The notes under the pieces were generated by a model. That model had not been told where the DNA came from and ran no database searches. It was given only the letters and a program-made list of their open reading frames with translations. Of a stretch of DNA of 64,000 bases, positions 7,209 through 17,505 are shown one piece after another. The DNA comes from Haloferax sp. Atlit-12N (lineage in GTDB: Archaea; Halobacteriota; Halobacteria; Halobacteriales; Haloferacaceae). The stretch spans positions 1 through 64,000 of the forward strand of contig NZ_PSYW01000004.1 in the NCBI RefSeq assembly GCF_003383095.1, given 5' to 3'. The position numbers and the translations under genes were made by a program. How positions within the stretch are numbered: position 1 is the first letter of the stretch; every line of letters begins with the position of its first letter.

Positions 7209-8402
7209 ATGGCGCAAGATTCCAAGAAGTTGGCAGGCAGCGTATCACGTCGGCAGTTCCTCGTCGCTTCGAGCGCGGCGGGCGTCGCGGGGCTCGCCGG
7301 TTGTTCGGGGCAGTCGAATCCCGAGACCGACGCGCCGGCGACCGAAGAAGAGGAGACGGACGCTCCGGAGACCACGACCTCGACCCCCGAAGAGACGAGC
7401 GAATCGAGCGCGCCGCAGATGCTCACCGCCGAGGGCTCCTCGACGGTGTATCCCATCGCGAACAAGGGAAGTTCCTACTGGAACTCCAACGCGCCGCCGA
7501 GCGACGGCGAGTACTGGGGTTCGAACGACGAATCTACCGTCCCCGGCTGGGACGAACTCGGCGCACCGGACATGCGTCTGGCCGACTACTTCGCATCCCT
7601 CTACGGCTTCGAGCCGACCGAGACGCAGGCGAACCCCGCGTTCGCGACATCCATCGGCCTGAGCCACTCCGGGACGGGGTGTAAGTCCGTCCGCGACGGT
7701 CTCGTCGACATCGGTAACTCGTCGGGTCCGATCACGGCGGAACTCGGCATCAGCGAAGAAGAGCGCGACGCGAACTACGTGGACCACGTCCTCGGCCGCG
7801 ACGGCCAGCCCGTCGTCGTCTCGAAGGACGTCTACGACGCGGGCGTGACGGAACTCACCGGCGAAGAAGTCCGCAAAATCTACCAGGACGAGATCACCAA
7901 CTGGAGCGAAGTCGGCGGTCACGACCAGGAAATCTACGTGGTCGGCCGCGCGGAAGGCTCCGGGACGGACACCTCGTTCCGCCTCAACATGCTCGGCAGC
8001 GCCGACGCCTCGATGGAGGGCGTCGACACCCGTAAGGGCCAGAACCAGCAGGTTGCGACCGTCGTCCAGCAGAACGACGGTGCCATCGCGTACATGGCAC
8101 TCGCCTTCACCGGCCCGGAGGTCCAGCCCATCGGTATCGAATTCGAGGGCACGCTCTACGCGCCGGACAAGAGCGCTGAGCACACCATCTTCGACAGCGA
8201 CTACCCGCTCAACCGCGACCTCCACCAGTACACGACCATCACGGAGGACACCCCGAGCGGGACGGACATGCGCGAAGCCGCGTTCATGAACATGTTCCTG
8301 ACCACGTTCGGTCAGAAGGTGTTCGTCGAGGACAACAACTACATCCCACTGCCTGACAAGGACCTTCAGTCCGAGAAGGACAAGCTTCCGAGCCAAGCGT
8401 AA
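7209..8402 (+). CDS. pstS: Phosphate ABC transporter substrate-binding lipoprotein
   Basis: This 397-aa binding protein captures phosphate at the cell surface. The N-terminus has a twin-arginine signal (Arg14-Arg15, SRRQFLVAS) and a lipobox LAGC with the lipidated Cys at 32, followed by a Glu/Thr-rich linker typical of haloarchaeal lipoproteins. The mature part begins LTAEGSSTVYPI, the standard phosphate-loop signature of PstS. A second binding segment includes GRAEGSGTDTSFR. The start is ATG 7209; GTG 7206 directly before it is possible. It is the first gene of pstSCAB. Confidence 0.95.
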   Translation: MAQDSKKLAGSVSRRQFLVASSAAGVAGLAGCSGQSNPETDAPATEEEETDAPETTTSTPEETSESSAPQMLTAEGSSTVYPIANKGSSYWNSNAPPSDGEYWGSNDESTVPGWDELGAPDMRLADYFASLYGFEPTETQANPAFATSIGLSHSGTGCKSVRDGLVDIGNSSGPITAELGISEEERDANYVDHVLGRDGQPVVVSKDVYDAGVTELTGEEVRKIYQDEITNWSEVGGHDQEIYVVGRAEGSGTDTSFRLNMLGSADASMEGVDTRKGQNQQVATVVQQNDGAIAYMALAFTGPEVQPIGIEFEGTLYAPDKSAEHTIFDSDYPLNRDLHQYTTITEDTPSGTDMREAAFMNMFLTTFGQKVFVEDNNYIPLPDKDLQSEKDKLPSQA

Positions 8403-8464
8403 CGCGGCTCGGACGCGGTAGCGGTTCCTGAACCTCGTTCTTTCCATTCATCGACGCTCCAATC

Positions 8465-9598
8465 ATGAACGTACTTCCAAACTCCGACGGTGCCGGCCTC
8501 CGAGCGGCGGCTCGGCGAGGGCTCCGGCGCGGTCGCGACTTCGTCGACGAGACGCCGCCCGACGCGCTCGTCACGGTCACGGTCGCGGCGGTATCGCTCC
8601 TCGCGGCGTTCGCGGGCTTTCTGGCCGTCTCGTCGCTGACGGCCGTCCCGTTCGCGGTGTTCCTCGTCGCGACGGGCTACGGCTGGCTCAGACACCAAGA
8701 ATTGACAGCGCGCGTGCTCACGTTGACGACGACGGTCTCGACCATCCTCGTCCTCGGGCTCATCCTCGTCTTCATCTTCGCGGAGGCGTGGCCGACCGTG
8801 CAGTACGCGACCGTGAACGTCTTCGGTATTCCGATTCCGGGCCTGCGGCTCTTCATCGAGACGCGCTGGAGTCCGGTGACGCCGCCGATTCAGTACTCGC
8901 TCGTCCCGATGATTCACGGGACGGTGCTCGTCACCATCATCGCGACGGCCGTCGCCGCCCCGCTGGGCGTAGCCGCGGCGCTCTTCCTCAGCGAAATCGC
9001 GCCGCGGACCGTCCGCGAGGTCGTCAAGCCGGGCGTCGAGATTCTGGCGGGTATCCCCTCTATCGTCTACGGCTTCATCGGCTTCACCATCCTCAGCCCG
9101 TGGGCGGCCGACCAGTTCGACATCGTCGGGCAGGGCACGTACCTCTTCGTCGGCATCGTCGTCGGACTGATGGCGCTGCCGACGGTCGTCTCGGTCGCCG
9201 AAGACGCACTCAACAGCGTCCCCGAATCGATGAAAAGCGGGTCGCTCGCCCTCGGAACGACCGACTGGCAGACGATGACTTCCATTACCCTGCCGGCGGC
9301 CTTTTCGGGTGTCTCGGCCGCGGTCCTCCTCGGCGTGGGTCGCGCCATCGGAGAGACGATGGCCGCGACCGTGATGCTCCGCGGCAGTCCGGGCCTCACG
9401 AAGCCGCTTTACAACGTCTTTTACGGTAACGACACGCTCACGTCGCTCATCGCGGCGAACTACGGCGACGCCGACGGCCTCCAGCTCTCCGCGTTGTTCG
9501 TCGCGGGCGTCATCCTGTTCATCACGGTGCTGTTCCTCAGCATCGGGTCGCAGTACATCGAGGCGCGCATGCGCCAGAAGCTCGGAGGTGCCGACTGA
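8465..9598 (+). CDS. pstC: Phosphate ABC transporter permease PstC
   Basis: This 377-aa membrane subunit forms half of the phosphate channel. After a basic cytoplasmic N-terminus, hydrophobic segments occur near residues 35-70 and 85-105, and the conserved permease core begins about residue 150. The coupling loop that contacts PstB reads ALGTTDWQTM near 260, and GRAIGETMA follows. It is longer at the N-terminus than bacterial PstC, with extra helices before the core. The stop overlaps the pstA start (TGATG arrangement at 9596-9600), so the two are translationally coupled. Confidence 0.93.
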   Translation: MNVLPNSDGAGLRAAARRGLRRGRDFVDETPPDALVTVTVAAVSLLAAFAGFLAVSSLTAVPFAVFLVATGYGWLRHQELTARVLTLTTTVSTILVLGLILVFIFAEAWPTVQYATVNVFGIPIPGLRLFIETRWSPVTPPIQYSLVPMIHGTVLVTIIATAVAAPLGVAAALFLSEIAPRTVREVVKPGVEILAGIPSIVYGFIGFTILSPWAADQFDIVGQGTYLFVGIVVGLMALPTVVSVAEDALNSVPESMKSGSLALGTTDWQTMTSITLPAAFSGVSAAVLLGVGRAIGETMAATVMLRGSPGLTKPLYNVFYGNDTLTSLIAANYGDADGLQLSALFVAGVILFITVLFLSIGSQYIEARMRQKLGGAD

Positions 9599-11220
9599 TG
9601 GCGGGCGCGACTGAATCCACGCTCGTCAGCGAAGACACCTCCGAGACCGAGGCGGTCGCCGCCGGCGCGGTGGGGCTGGCGGCGGTGCTGTTCGCCCTCT
9701 CGCTCGCGGCGATGTTCGAACTCGTGACCATCACCGACCCCATCGCGGGCGTGCCGATGGTTGCGCTCCTCGGCGGGCTGTTGGTCCTCCTCGGCCTCGC
9801 CGTCATCGGCTTCGGCGTCGGCTCTCGACTCGGCTACGTCGCCACCGACCCCAGACCGACCGCCGGACTGGTCGCTTCGGCGGCGTTCGCGCTCATCTGG
9901 TTCGTCATCGGCGGGTTGGTCGCCTCCCAGACCCTCGGTCTCGGGACGGCCGGGTGGGTCGTCGCGTCGCTCGTCACCGGCGGGGTCGGGTTCGCGGTGA
10001 GCGCGCTCCCCCGCGAGGACATCGGCTCGACGCTCCCCGCCGGCGCGCTCGCCGCGTTCGCCGGTATCGTCTTCCTCACCGGCGTCATCGGCCCGTCGTG
10101 GGCGTGGGACCTCGGCTGGGAACAGCAGGCGTCGTTCAACGCCGAGTTCACGATTCCGGTCCTGACGGGATTCTGTTCCCTGCTCGTCGGCTGGGCCGCC
10201 GCGAAGGCCTACGGCGGGTTCGGCGCGCGCGGCCGCCACATCGGCGCGTACGTCCTCGTCTACCTGAACGCCCTCTCCATCATCGCGGTGCTGTTCCTCC
10301 TCGTCGCGTTCACGGTGCTGAAGGGCCTGCCGGGGCTGTTCAACGGATTCGCGTTCGGCGCGGGTGCGGGTCCCGAAGTGACGCTCGTCGGCCTGACGTT
10401 CTCGCTTCCCCTCTCGTGGCCGTTCGTGATGAACGGCGTCGCGCTCCTCAACGACGTGAACGGCGTTCTCCCGGCCATCGCAGGCACGATTTGGCTCGTC
10501 ATCGGGGCGGTGCTGTTCGCCGTCCCGCTGGGCGTCGGTGCGGCCGTCTTCATCACCGAGTACGCGGACCGCGGGCGCTTCACGCAGGTCGTCGAAATCG
10601 CAACCAACGGCCTGTGGAGTACGCCTAGCATCGTCTTCGGACTGTTCGGTCTGGCGTTCCTCGTCCCCCGACTCGGCAACCAGAAGTCGCTGCTCGCGGG
10701 GATGCTCACGCTCGGCTTCATGCTCCTCCCGCTCGTCGTCATCACGAGTCGGGAGTCGATGCTGGCGGTCCCCGACGAGTACCGCGACGCGAGCGCGGCG
10801 CTCGGCGTCACGAAGTGGCAGACGATTCGGAGCATCGTCCTCCCGGCGTCGCTCCCGGGTATCGTCACGGGCATCATCCTCGGCGTCGGACGTATCGCCG
10901 GCGAGACCGCCCCGATTCTCCTGACTATGTCGGGGAGCGTCGCCCCGCCGGGCAGCCAGACGGTCGACGTGCTCGGCGGCTTCCAGTTCCAGTCTGCGCC
11001 GCCGTTCGTCACCAATCCCGAACTGATGCAGGCGACGTCGGCGCTTCCGTATCAGCTCTACTCGCTTATCACCGCGGGCGTCGGGCAGTCGTCGAACATC
11101 GGCGCTATCGACGAGTTCCGGTGGGCGACGGCGCTCATCCTGCTCGTGGTCGTCTTGGGCTTCTACGCGGTCGGCATCGCGACGCGGTACTACTTCCGGA
11201 GTAAACTGCAGCACGAGTAA
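9598..11220 (+). CDS. pstA: Phosphate ABC transporter permease PstA, extended
   Basis: This 540-aa membrane protein is nearly twice the length of a typical bacterial PstA (about 280-300 aa). The first 240 residues contain several extra transmembrane helices. The canonical permease core starts about residue 300 ([20 protein letters not shown]) and has the coupling loop [12 protein letters not shown] near 400 and [13 protein letters not shown] after it. The extension appears common in haloarchaeal PstA, so it is not a misassembly. It overlaps pstC by one base and is followed two bases later by pstB. Confidence 0.92.
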   Translation: MAGATESTLVSEDTSETEAVAAGAVGLAAVLFALSLAAMFELVTITDPIAGVPMVALLGGLLVLLGLAVIGFGVGSRLGYVATDPRPTAGLVASAAFALIWFVIGGLVASQTLGLGTAGWVVASLVTGGVGFAVSALPREDIGSTLPAGALAAFAGIVFLTGVIGPSWAWDLGWEQQASFNAEFTIPVLTGFCSLLVGWAAAKAYGGFGARGRHIGAYVLVYLNALSIIAVLFLLVAFTVLKGLPGLFNGFAFGAGAGPEVTLVGLTFSLPLSWPFVMNGVALLNDVNGVLPAIAGTIWLVIGAVLFAVPLGVGAAVFITEYADRGRFTQVVEIATNGLWSTPSIVFGLFGLAFLVPRLGNQKSLLAGMLTLGFMLLPLVVITSRESMLAVPDEYRDASAALGVTKWQTIRSIVLPASLPGIVTGIILGVGRIAGETAPILLTMSGSVAPPGSQTVDVLGGFQFQSAPPFVTNPELMQATSALPYQLYSLITAGVGQSSNIGAIDEFRWATALILLVVVLGFYAVGIATRYYFRSKLQHE

Positions 11221-11222
11221 CC

Positions 11223-12170
11223 ATGAGTGAAACCAGACAGACGGCGGACGACGCACAGACGACGACGGACAACGAACCCGGCGGCGCGAGCCCCGGCACC
11301 GACCAGCCGCTCGAGGTCACGAGCGGTGAGACGCGCGAGCGGACCCGCGAGGAGTGGGTCGAACACGAGTTCGAGGGCGAGGCGAAGCTCTCGGTCTCCG
11401 ACCTCGACGTGTACTACGGCGACGACCACGCGCTGAAGGGCGTCTCGATGGAGATTCCCGAGAACAGCGTCACGGCGCTCATCGGCCCTTCGGGCTGTGG
11501 GAAGTCGACGTTCCTCCGGTGTCTCAACCGGATGAACGACCGCATCAAGGCCGCGAGCATCGACGGCTCGGTTCAGCTCGAAGGCGAAGAAATCTACCAA
11601 GACGGCGTCAACCTCGTCGAACTCCGCAAGCGCGTCGGCATGGTGTTCCAGTCGCCAAACCCGTTCCCGAAGAGCATCGCGGACAACATCTCCTACGGGC
11701 CGCGGAAGCACGGCGACCTCGACACCGGCCTGCTCGCCAACCTGCTCGGCCGGAGCGACGACGACGCGGTCGACGAACTCGTCGAGCGCTCCCTGCGGCA
11801 GGCGGCGCTGTGGGACGAGGTACAGGACCGACTCGACGACAACGCGCTCGGGCTCTCCGGCGGCCAGCAACAGCGGCTCTGCATCGCCCGCGCGCTGGCG
11901 ACCGACCCCGAAGTGCTTCTCATGGACGAGCCGGCGTCGGCGCTCGACCCCATCGCGACCTCGAAAATCGAGGACCTCGTCCACGACCTCGCGGAGGACT
12001 ACACGGTCGTCATCGTCACCCACAACATGCAGCAGGCGGCGCGCATCTCGGACCAGACGGCAGTGTTCCTCACCGGCGGCGAACTCGTCGAGTACGGCGA
12101 CACCGACCAGGTGTTCGAAGACCCCCAGAGCCAGCGCGTCGAGGACTACATCAGCGGCAAGTTCGGGTAG
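11223..12170 (+). CDS. pstB: Phosphate ABC transporter ATPase PstB
   Basis: This 315-aa ATPase powers phosphate import with PstCA. It has Walker [10 protein letters not shown] near residue 90, signature LSGGQQQR near 216, Walker [14 protein letters not shown] near 235 and the switch His in IVTHNMQQA. The PstB-specific segment [10 protein letters not shown] follows Walker A. An acidic, poorly conserved tail of about 55 residues precedes the ABC domain, which is common in halophiles. It follows pstA by 2 nt in the operon. Confidence 0.95.
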   Translation: MSETRQTADDAQTTTDNEPGGASPGTDQPLEVTSGETRERTREEWVEHEFEGEAKLSVSDLDVYYGDDHALKGVSMEIPENSVTALIGPSGCGKSTFLRCLNRMNDRIKAASIDGSVQLEGEEIYQDGVNLVELRKRVGMVFQSPNPFPKSIADNISYGPRKHGDLDTGLLANLLGRSDDDAVDELVERSLRQAALWDEVQDRLDDNALGLSGGQQQRLCIARALATDPEVLLMDEPASALDPIATSKIEDLVHDLAEDYTVVIVTHNMQQAARISDQTAVFLTGGELVEYGDTDQVFEDPQSQRVEDYISGKFG

Positions 12171-12415
12171 TCGACGCCGGACCTAGACCAGCCGTCTCGG
12201 CCCGGACAGGTCGCCGACCCGCCCGCCTGTCCCCGCAGCGGGCGTCCCGACTTCGGCCACACGACGTGACGACGACGTTCGACGACCTGCGGCCGTCGAA
12301 GCCGGACCGTCGGTCGGCGGCGCTCGCTTCTCACCAGTCGAGCCACCCACCGAGGCGGGGTCGGCGTCACCGCGGAACTGGCATGCAGACAACACGAACT
12401 CAGACAGCCAACACA
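12171..12415. other. Gap between pstB and the PhoU-like gene
   Basis: About 245 bases with no convincing gene. An in-frame ATG at 12383 could extend the PhoU-like protein by 11 residues. No clear TATA box was found, so the regulator may be cotranscribed with pstB. Confidence 0.4.
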
Positions 12416-13504
12416 ATGGAGACACGCAAGATACAGCAGGTCAGCAACGGGACGTTCACCGTCTCTCTCCCCCGAGAGTGGGCGGACGGCGAGGGCATCT
12501 CCGCCGGAACCGTCGTCAACCTCCACACGCACCTCGACGGGATGTTAGTCGTACAGGCTCCCGAGTGCGAGGACGATTCGTCGATGCAGTTCACGGTGAC
12601 TGTCGGTGGGAGCGACGCGGACGGCGGAGTCGACTCCGCAGGCGGCGACTTCCTCGAACAGACGCTCCGAGCGGCCTACGCCGCCGGGTCGAAACAGGTC
12701 GTCATCGAGGCCGACGGGACGTTCGACGCCGAACAGCGACAGGCCGTCAGGCGGGTCGCACGGAACCTCGTCGGCGTGACCATCACGGAGGAGTCGGACA
12801 CCGCCGTCACGGTTCGGAACGTCCTCGACGCGAACGAGGTCTCCATCCGCCAGTCGGTTCGACAACTCCAGTTCGTCGCCGTCTCGATGCACCGCGACGC
12901 GACCGCCGCGCTCACCGGGGCCGCACCCCTCGACGGCTTCGCGGAGCGCGACAACCGCGCCGACCGCCTGTTCGCTATGGTCGACCGGCACTTCACTCGC
13001 GGGCTCGACCGCCTCGACGAGGTGGACGCCCTCGGCGAGACGCGCCCGGAACTGTTCCGCCTCCACACTGCGGCCCGCGAGTTAGAGCGCGTCGCCGACC
13101 AGGCCGAGCGAATCGCCGCCGTCGCGTCGGCGGTCTCCGACCCTCTCCCGCCGGCGGTCGCCGACGAGGTATCCGAACTCGCCGAACTGGTTCCAGAGGC
13201 GCTCGAAGCCGCGGTACAGGTCGCGCTCGAAGGCGACGACCCCGACGCGGCGCGGGAGGCGCTGGTGGCACGCGACCGAGTGTGCGAGGGCCTCGCGGAC
13301 GTGGAACAACGGCTGTTCGAGGACGTGGACGCCGACGCCGACTACCGGTTCGCGCACGCGCTCCACGCGCTCGAACGAACTGCCGAACACGCCGGTAACG
13401 TCGCCGAAGTTGGGCTCAGGACGGCGGTCCGGACCCGAAACATGGACGAAAAGCCCGCCCGCGAGGGCGGCACCGAGTCCGCGGAACACACCCAGCGCGC
13501 GTAG
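12416..13504 (+). CDS. phoU: AbrB-like DNA-binding domain fused to PhoU
   Basis: A 362-aa protein from the ATG at 12416. It begins METRKIQQVSNGTFTVSLPR, a SpoVT/AbrB-type swapped-hairpin DNA-binding domain (about residues 1-50). Two helical PhoU domains follow (about 125-340), containing repeated acidic helices such as ELERVADQAERIAAVA and ALERTAEHAGNVAEVG. PhoU proteins restrain Pst transport and phosphate signalling, and the fused AbrB domain suggests direct transcriptional control in archaea. I chose 12416 because the AbrB motif begins there; ATG 12383 is an alternative. The long open frame upstream of this point is a shadow of pstB. Confidence 0.88.
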   Translation: METRKIQQVSNGTFTVSLPREWADGEGISAGTVVNLHTHLDGMLVVQAPECEDDSSMQFTVTVGGSDADGGVDSAGGDFLEQTLRAAYAAGSKQVVIEADGTFDAEQRQAVRRVARNLVGVTITEESDTAVTVRNVLDANEVSIRQSVRQLQFVAVSMHRDATAALTGAAPLDGFAERDNRADRLFAMVDRHFTRGLDRLDEVDALGETRPELFRLHTAARELERVADQAERIAAVASAVSDPLPPAVADEVSELAELVPEALEAAVQVALEGDDPDAAREALVARDRVCEGLADVEQRLFEDVDADADYRFAHALHALERTAEHAGNVAEVGLRTAVRTRNMDEKPAREGGTESAEHTQRA

Positions 13505-13532
13505 GGCGTCCGTTCGGCGGTCGTACTGACTT

Positions 13533-14435
13533 TCACCACTCGAGGAGCGTCCGAAGGCGAGGAACCGGTCTGTACGTCCGTCCGCGGTCGTCGAAGTAGG
13601 CCCGCGTCCGACGCTTGCCGTCGACGATGAACCGAAGGCGGTCCCGTGCCGTTCGGTTCCGCAGGTGGAACGAACTGGCGGGGTCGAACACCAGTCCGCG
13701 CGCGTCCCTCCGACACCGGCCGCGGATGAGTCGCTGTTCGAGGTTCGCGAGGTCCGCGTCGTGCCAGTGGACGAGGACGCACGCAGGTTGGCCGTCAGCC
13801 GGCGTCACGTCGTCCGGCGGCGTCAACCGGAGCCGACCGTCGCGGACGGTCGCAGACGAGACCGGCCAGCTACGGGGATACCCCGCGTCGTCGGTGACGG
13901 TCGCGACCATCTGGTCGTAGGTCTCCGCCTCTCCGCTGTCGACGCCGGCCGCGCTCCACGTCGGGACCGTCGTCGTACCATCGGTCGGCCGCTCGTCGAT
14001 TGTAGTCGGCCGAATCTCGACGAGGATTCGGAGCCCGTACCAGTCCAGAAGCAACAGTCCGAGCCGCGTCCCGAGGAAGTCGGCGGCCTCGACCATCGCC
14101 CGCCGTTTCGGCGACGGCGGTTCGTCGCGGATGAGCCGCTCGACGACAGCGGTGTTCGCTTCCGGGTCGACGTCTCGAACCGTTGCCCGCCCAGTCAGGT
14201 GCAATCGACCCTCGTCTTCGCGGAGTAGGAGCGACACCCGCGGGTTGGCCGCCGCTTGCTCGGCCTTCCCCGCGAACGCCGGCGCGGCCGTTACGACGAC
14301 GACCTCCCGTTCGCGGTCGAAAAAGGGCGTGACCGGCACCACCGCCGGGCGGTCGTCGCGGGCCGTCGCGAACTCGGCCGTCAGCGAGTGGTACACGGCG
14401 TCCCGAATCCGCTCGGTTGCGGTCGACGCCGTCAT
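13533..14435 (-). CDS. Pyridoxamine 5'-phosphate oxidase-fold (flavin/F420-binding) protein
   Basis: This is a 300-aa protein. Residues about 15-130 read as the split-barrel fold of PPOX/flavin reductase-like proteins: PAVVPVTPFFDREREVVVV, then a strand with KAEQAAANPRVSLLL, then LHLTGRATV. These positions usually hold the FMN or F420 phosphate. The second half (about 140-300) is less conserved and may be a duplicated barrel. The C-terminus is rich in Arg, unusual for this acidic proteome. It lies downstream of a flavoprotein gene on the same strand. Substrate unknown. Confidence 0.7.
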   Translation of the reverse strand: MTASTATERIRDAVYHSLTAEFATARDDRPAVVPVTPFFDREREVVVVTAAPAFAGKAEQAAANPRVSLLLREDEGRLHLTGRATVRDVDPEANTAVVERLIRDEPPSPKRRAMVEAADFLGTRLGLLLLDWYGLRILVEIRPTTIDERPTDGTTTVPTWSAAGVDSGEAETYDQMVATVTDDAGYPRSWPVSSATVRDGRLRLTPPDDVTPADGQPACVLVHWHDADLANLEQRLIRGRCRRDARGLVFDPASSFHLRNRTARDRLRFIVDGKRRTRAYFDDRGRTYRPVPRLRTLLEW

Positions 14436-14510
14436 GGACGCCTCCTACGGCGCGGCAATCGACCGGTCGTTTCGGGAGCTTCGACGGGAGCCAAGCGCCG
14501 CGGCCAACAG

Positions 14511-16184
14511 TCAGTCATCCAGTCCCCAGCCGCTCGTTCGCAGACCTCGGAAGGTCGACCGCAGTCCGCGCTCGGCCTCGCCGGGGTGTGGAAGCCCCAG
14601 CCGAAACGCGACTTCGTCCTGCCGCTTCGGCGGGTCGAACAGTTGTGGCTCAGACAGTTCCCAGACAGTCGGCGGCGGTGCTCCGGCTCCCGTGCGCTCG
14701 ACGATGCCGCCAACGGCTCGGCGGGCTGCCTCGTTGGCGCTCTCCATCGTCGCCAAGTCAGTGTCCGTCCGGACGTAGTCGGCCGCCAACACGAGGTTCG
14801 GCGCGTCGGTCACCGCCGGGGGCCGGTCTCGGAGCGAGCCGACCGTGTTAATCAACAGCGGTTCGTGGTTCTCCATGCCGTCGCCGGTCTCGACGATTGC
14901 GGGGTCGAGTACCCAATCGTACAGGTACTCGGCCGAGAGCCGCTCCGCATCCCGGTTGAGGTGGGCCGTCAGTTGGTGCCAGACCTCGGTTTTGATCTCC
15001 TCGCGGCTACACTCGCGGGCCGGCTTGTCGTACACCGCACCCGGGGTCTCCCAGTCCGAGATAATCGCGGAGAGGACCCCCTGAATCTCGCCGTCGGCGC
15101 ACGTCTCGATGTCGAACGGGCCGTCGTCCCAGAACTGACGCTGCGAAATCGCCGTCAGCGCCCACGGGGAGTCGGTGTACGCTTGATGGCCGCGCACGAG
15201 CGGTAGGTCCTCGGTGAGATAGAACTGAATCCCGTTCATCCAAGCGGTGTCGAGTCGCCCGACGGTCCCGAGCGACGGGGCCGCCAGCTGCAGTTCCGGC
15301 GTCACCAACGAGGCCATTACCTCGACCGGAAGCGCCGCCACGTAGTAGTCCGCGGTCACTCGTTCCCCGCCGGCGAGTTCGACGCCAGTGACGCGACGGC
15401 CGTCGGAGTCGATTTTCGTGACAGGCGACTCCGTGCGGACGGACACGCCCAGCGATTCCAGATAGGACTCCCACGGCGTAATCCAGACCTCGCTCGTCGG
15501 GCCGTTGAGTACCGCCTCGGTCGGCCGGTTGGGGTCAATCTGATCGAGCATCAACTGCGCGTATATCTGTCCGATAGTGCGGGCGCTCCCGCGCTGGGGT
15601 TTCAACGCGACGAGCGCCTGCGTGCTCTCGGCGAGGTGCTTGCGGTAGGCCGGCGACTGCGCCTCCGCGTCGACGAACTCCCACCACGACACGCGGTCGA
15701 GTTCCCGTTCGCGGCGCGCCCGGCAACTCGTCAGCAGCACCAGCAGACGCCGGAGGAAATAGTTCGTCTCGGCGGGGGTGATTTCGCCGCCGCCGATTGT
15801 CGGTTTGAGTGCGGCGACCCACTCCGCAATCGTGTTCGGCGTCCGCGTCTCGGAGCGCATCTCTTCGCCCGTCGTCGTCGCGATGAGCGTCTCGTCCGTC
15901 TCGACGAGGTTGTCCGCGACCGTGCCCCTGGACGGCCGCGGGATTCGGCCGAGCGTGTCGCGGAGATTTCGATAAAACCCCGGGAAGAACCGAAATCCGT
16001 GTTCTGCCGGCAGCGAGTGGCCGTCGTCACCGGAGGGGACCGAGAAGCTCCGAGCTTTCCCGCCCAGTCGCGATTTGGCCTCGTACACGGTCACGTCGAA
16101 GCCGCGTTCTCCGAGTTCGTGCGCCGCGCTCAGCCCACCGACCCCTCCCCCGAGAACGGCGACTCGAAAACTGCCTGCTGACAT
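14511..16184 (-). CDS. FAD-dependent oxidoreductase, phytoene desaturase / amine oxidase family
   Basis: This is a 557-aa flavoprotein. The N-terminus carries the dinucleotide-binding motif VAVLGGGVGGLSAAHEL (residues 8-24) followed by FDVTVYEAKSRLGGKARS, the standard FAD fingerprint of phytoene desaturases, hydroxysqualene dehydroxylase (HpnE) and amine oxidases. The C-terminus contains NLVLAADYVRTDTDLATMESA, the second FAD contact region. EHGFRFFPGFYRNL near 60 is typical of the HpnE/carotenoid-related subgroup. A role in isoprenoid or carotenoid modification is plausible but unproven. It is followed by the PPOX-fold gene about 75 nt downstream on the same strand, and the two may be cotranscribed. 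Confidence 0.8.
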   Translation of the reverse strand: MSAGSFRVAVLGGGVGGLSAAHELGERGFDVTVYEAKSRLGGKARSFSVPSGDDGHSLPAEHGFRFFPGFYRNLRDTLGRIPRPSRGTVADNLVETDETLIATTTGEEMRSETRTPNTIAEWVAALKPTIGGGEITPAETNYFLRRLLVLLTSCRARRERELDRVSWWEFVDAEAQSPAYRKHLAESTQALVALKPQRGSARTIGQIYAQLMLDQIDPNRPTEAVLNGPTSEVWITPWESYLESLGVSVRTESPVTKIDSDGRRVTGVELAGGERVTADYYVAALPVEVMASLVTPELQLAAPSLGTVGRLDTAWMNGIQFYLTEDLPLVRGHQAYTDSPWALTAISQRQFWDDGPFDIETCADGEIQGVLSAIISDWETPGAVYDKPARECSREEIKTEVWHQLTAHLNRDAERLSAEYLYDWVLDPAIVETGDGMENHEPLLINTVGSLRDRPPAVTDAPNLVLAADYVRTDTDLATMESANEAARRAVGGIVERTGAGAPPPTVWELSEPQLFDPPKRQDEVAFRLGLPHPGEAERGLRSTFRGLRTSGWGLDD

Positions 16185-16311
16185 ACGCTACTCGTGGCGC
16201 GAGACGGAATAATTATTTGCAATATCGAAGCATCTGCCGTCTCAGCGGCTGAGAACCGCGCGGACCCGTCCCGTCACAGAAAATAGGGCGACCGAGACAG
16301 CGAGAGCGTCG

Positions 16312-16773
16312 CTACAACGTGGTCGTGTCTTCGGGAACCGACGTCCAACACCGATTCCGAGCGTTGTCAGCGGAGACGAGCGGGGTGTCAGAACAGAGGG
16401 GTATGTTCGCGAGTCGATAGACGAGATCGTCGTGGCTCACGTAGTATCCCGACGGAATCGACGCATCGTGCTCCATGCGGTCGTAGTACGGGAGGTCCTC
16501 CAGCGCGGCCGCGACAGCTGCGTACTCGTCTCTGTCCAGTCGGAAGTCCATCAGACTGTAGGGTTCTCGTCGGGTCACCCGGTCAAGCGCTCGCTGTATC
16601 AACTCCGCTCCGTCGAGTCGTTCGTCCGAGGCGGGAACGACCTCCGCGGCTTCCGGTGACGAGATGTTCATCACCGTGAGCACGCCCCCGTTGACCCCTT
16701 CGACGTTGAGACAGCCGCTCAGCGCGGCGACCGAACCGAGCCCGAGCGTTGCAAGTAGCGACCGCCGATTCAC
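16312..16773 (-). CDS. Tat-exported lipoprotein of unknown function
   Basis: This 153-aa protein has a short twin-arginine signal (NRRSLLATLGLGS, Arg3-Arg4) and a lipobox ALSGC with Cys21. The start is GTG at 16773. The mature part has no recognised domain; it includes a VTRREPYSLMDFRLDRDEY segment and two further Cys near the C-terminus that could form a disulphide. It is probably anchored to the outer face of the membrane. Its base composition is slightly less GC-rich than the flanks. Confidence 0.7.
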   Translation of the reverse strand: MNRRSLLATLGLGSVAALSGCLNVEGVNGGVLTVMNISSPEAAEVVPASDERLDGAELIQRALDRVTRREPYSLMDFRLDRDEYAAVAAALEDLPYYDRMEHDASIPSGYYVSHDDLVYRLANIPLCSDTPLVSADNARNRCWTSVPEDTTTL

Positions 16774-16860
16774 GACGCTGTAACTCCGACGAAATCACAT
16801 CACAGTTCCGGTTCCCGACGCGGTCCGACCGGACCGCACGCCCCACGCGGACCGGCCAGT

Positions 16861-17445
16861 TCACACGTCCTCGGGAACGAGGTTCGTCAGTGTGCGGTCG
16901 CCGAACAGGACGACGAGCGCCGCACCGACGAGGTTGAAGACGAGGTCGAGCGCGGTGTCGACCCGTCCGTAGGAGACGAGCACGGGGTCGATGCCGAGCG
17001 CGTCGGCCCCGCGGTGGATGGCGTACTCGGCGAGTTCCCAAAGCAGGCCAGCGCAGACGACGACCGCGAGGACGCGGGTCGAGGGGTCGCGGCCGCGGCG
17101 GCGCGAGAGCACGTGGACGACCCCGCCGAGAATCGTCGCCGAGTGTGCATGGGTCAGGTGGTCCCACCACCACACGTCGTCGTAGGGACCGAGCATCCCA
17201 ACCGAGTGGGTCAGCATCGCCGATTCGACGTAGAGGCGCTGCCACGGGTGGAACTCGACGCCGACCAGTCGCTCGACGGCGTCGGGGAGGTACGTGCCCG
17301 CGAGCCCGAACACGGCGTTCACCATCGCGGCCGGGTTGCGGCGGCGGAGCCCCGTCAGGAACACGACGACGATCGCGTATCTGATTCCGTCGTCCGGTCC
17401 CGGCCACGCCCTCGAATCGCTCGTTTCGGTCACGGTGGTTCTCAC
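16861..17445 (-). CDS. Small integral membrane protein, YjdF/DUF2238-like
   Basis: This 194-aa protein starts at GTG 17445 and has about five hydrophobic segments. His, Trp and Asp residues conserved in the YjdF-like family are visible in YDDVWWWDHLTHAHSATILGG and in LLWELAEYAIHRGADALG. The C-terminal helix includes DTALDLVFNLVGAALVVLFG, where a DT.xD..xN pattern is typical of the family. Function is unknown; the polar residues in the membrane suggest metal or proton handling. Confidence 0.7.
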   Translation of the reverse strand: MRTTVTETSDSRAWPGPDDGIRYAIVVVFLTGLRRRNPAAMVNAVFGLAGTYLPDAVERLVGVEFHPWQRLYVESAMLTHSVGMLGPYDDVWWWDHLTHAHSATILGGVVHVLSRRRGRDPSTRVLAVVVCAGLLWELAEYAIHRGADALGIDPVLVSYGRVDTALDLVFNLVGAALVVLFGDRTLTNLVPEDV

Positions 17446-17505
17446 CGAGACTGTCGTCGGCTTCGGGTAAAAACGTTGACAGCCAGCAGCGGCCGGTTTG
17501 CGTCC

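Noticed and set aside
9460-11256. 598-codon minus-strand open frame over pstA
   Set aside because: Composition (Arg/Glu/Asp runs without hydrophobic core) is that of an antisense shadow of a membrane protein gene.
11354-12382. Long open frame upstream of, and in frame with, the PhoU-like gene
   Set aside because: It lies over pstB in another frame, is Arg/Pro-rich and has no domain. The PhoU-like start at 12416 begins exactly with the AbrB motif.
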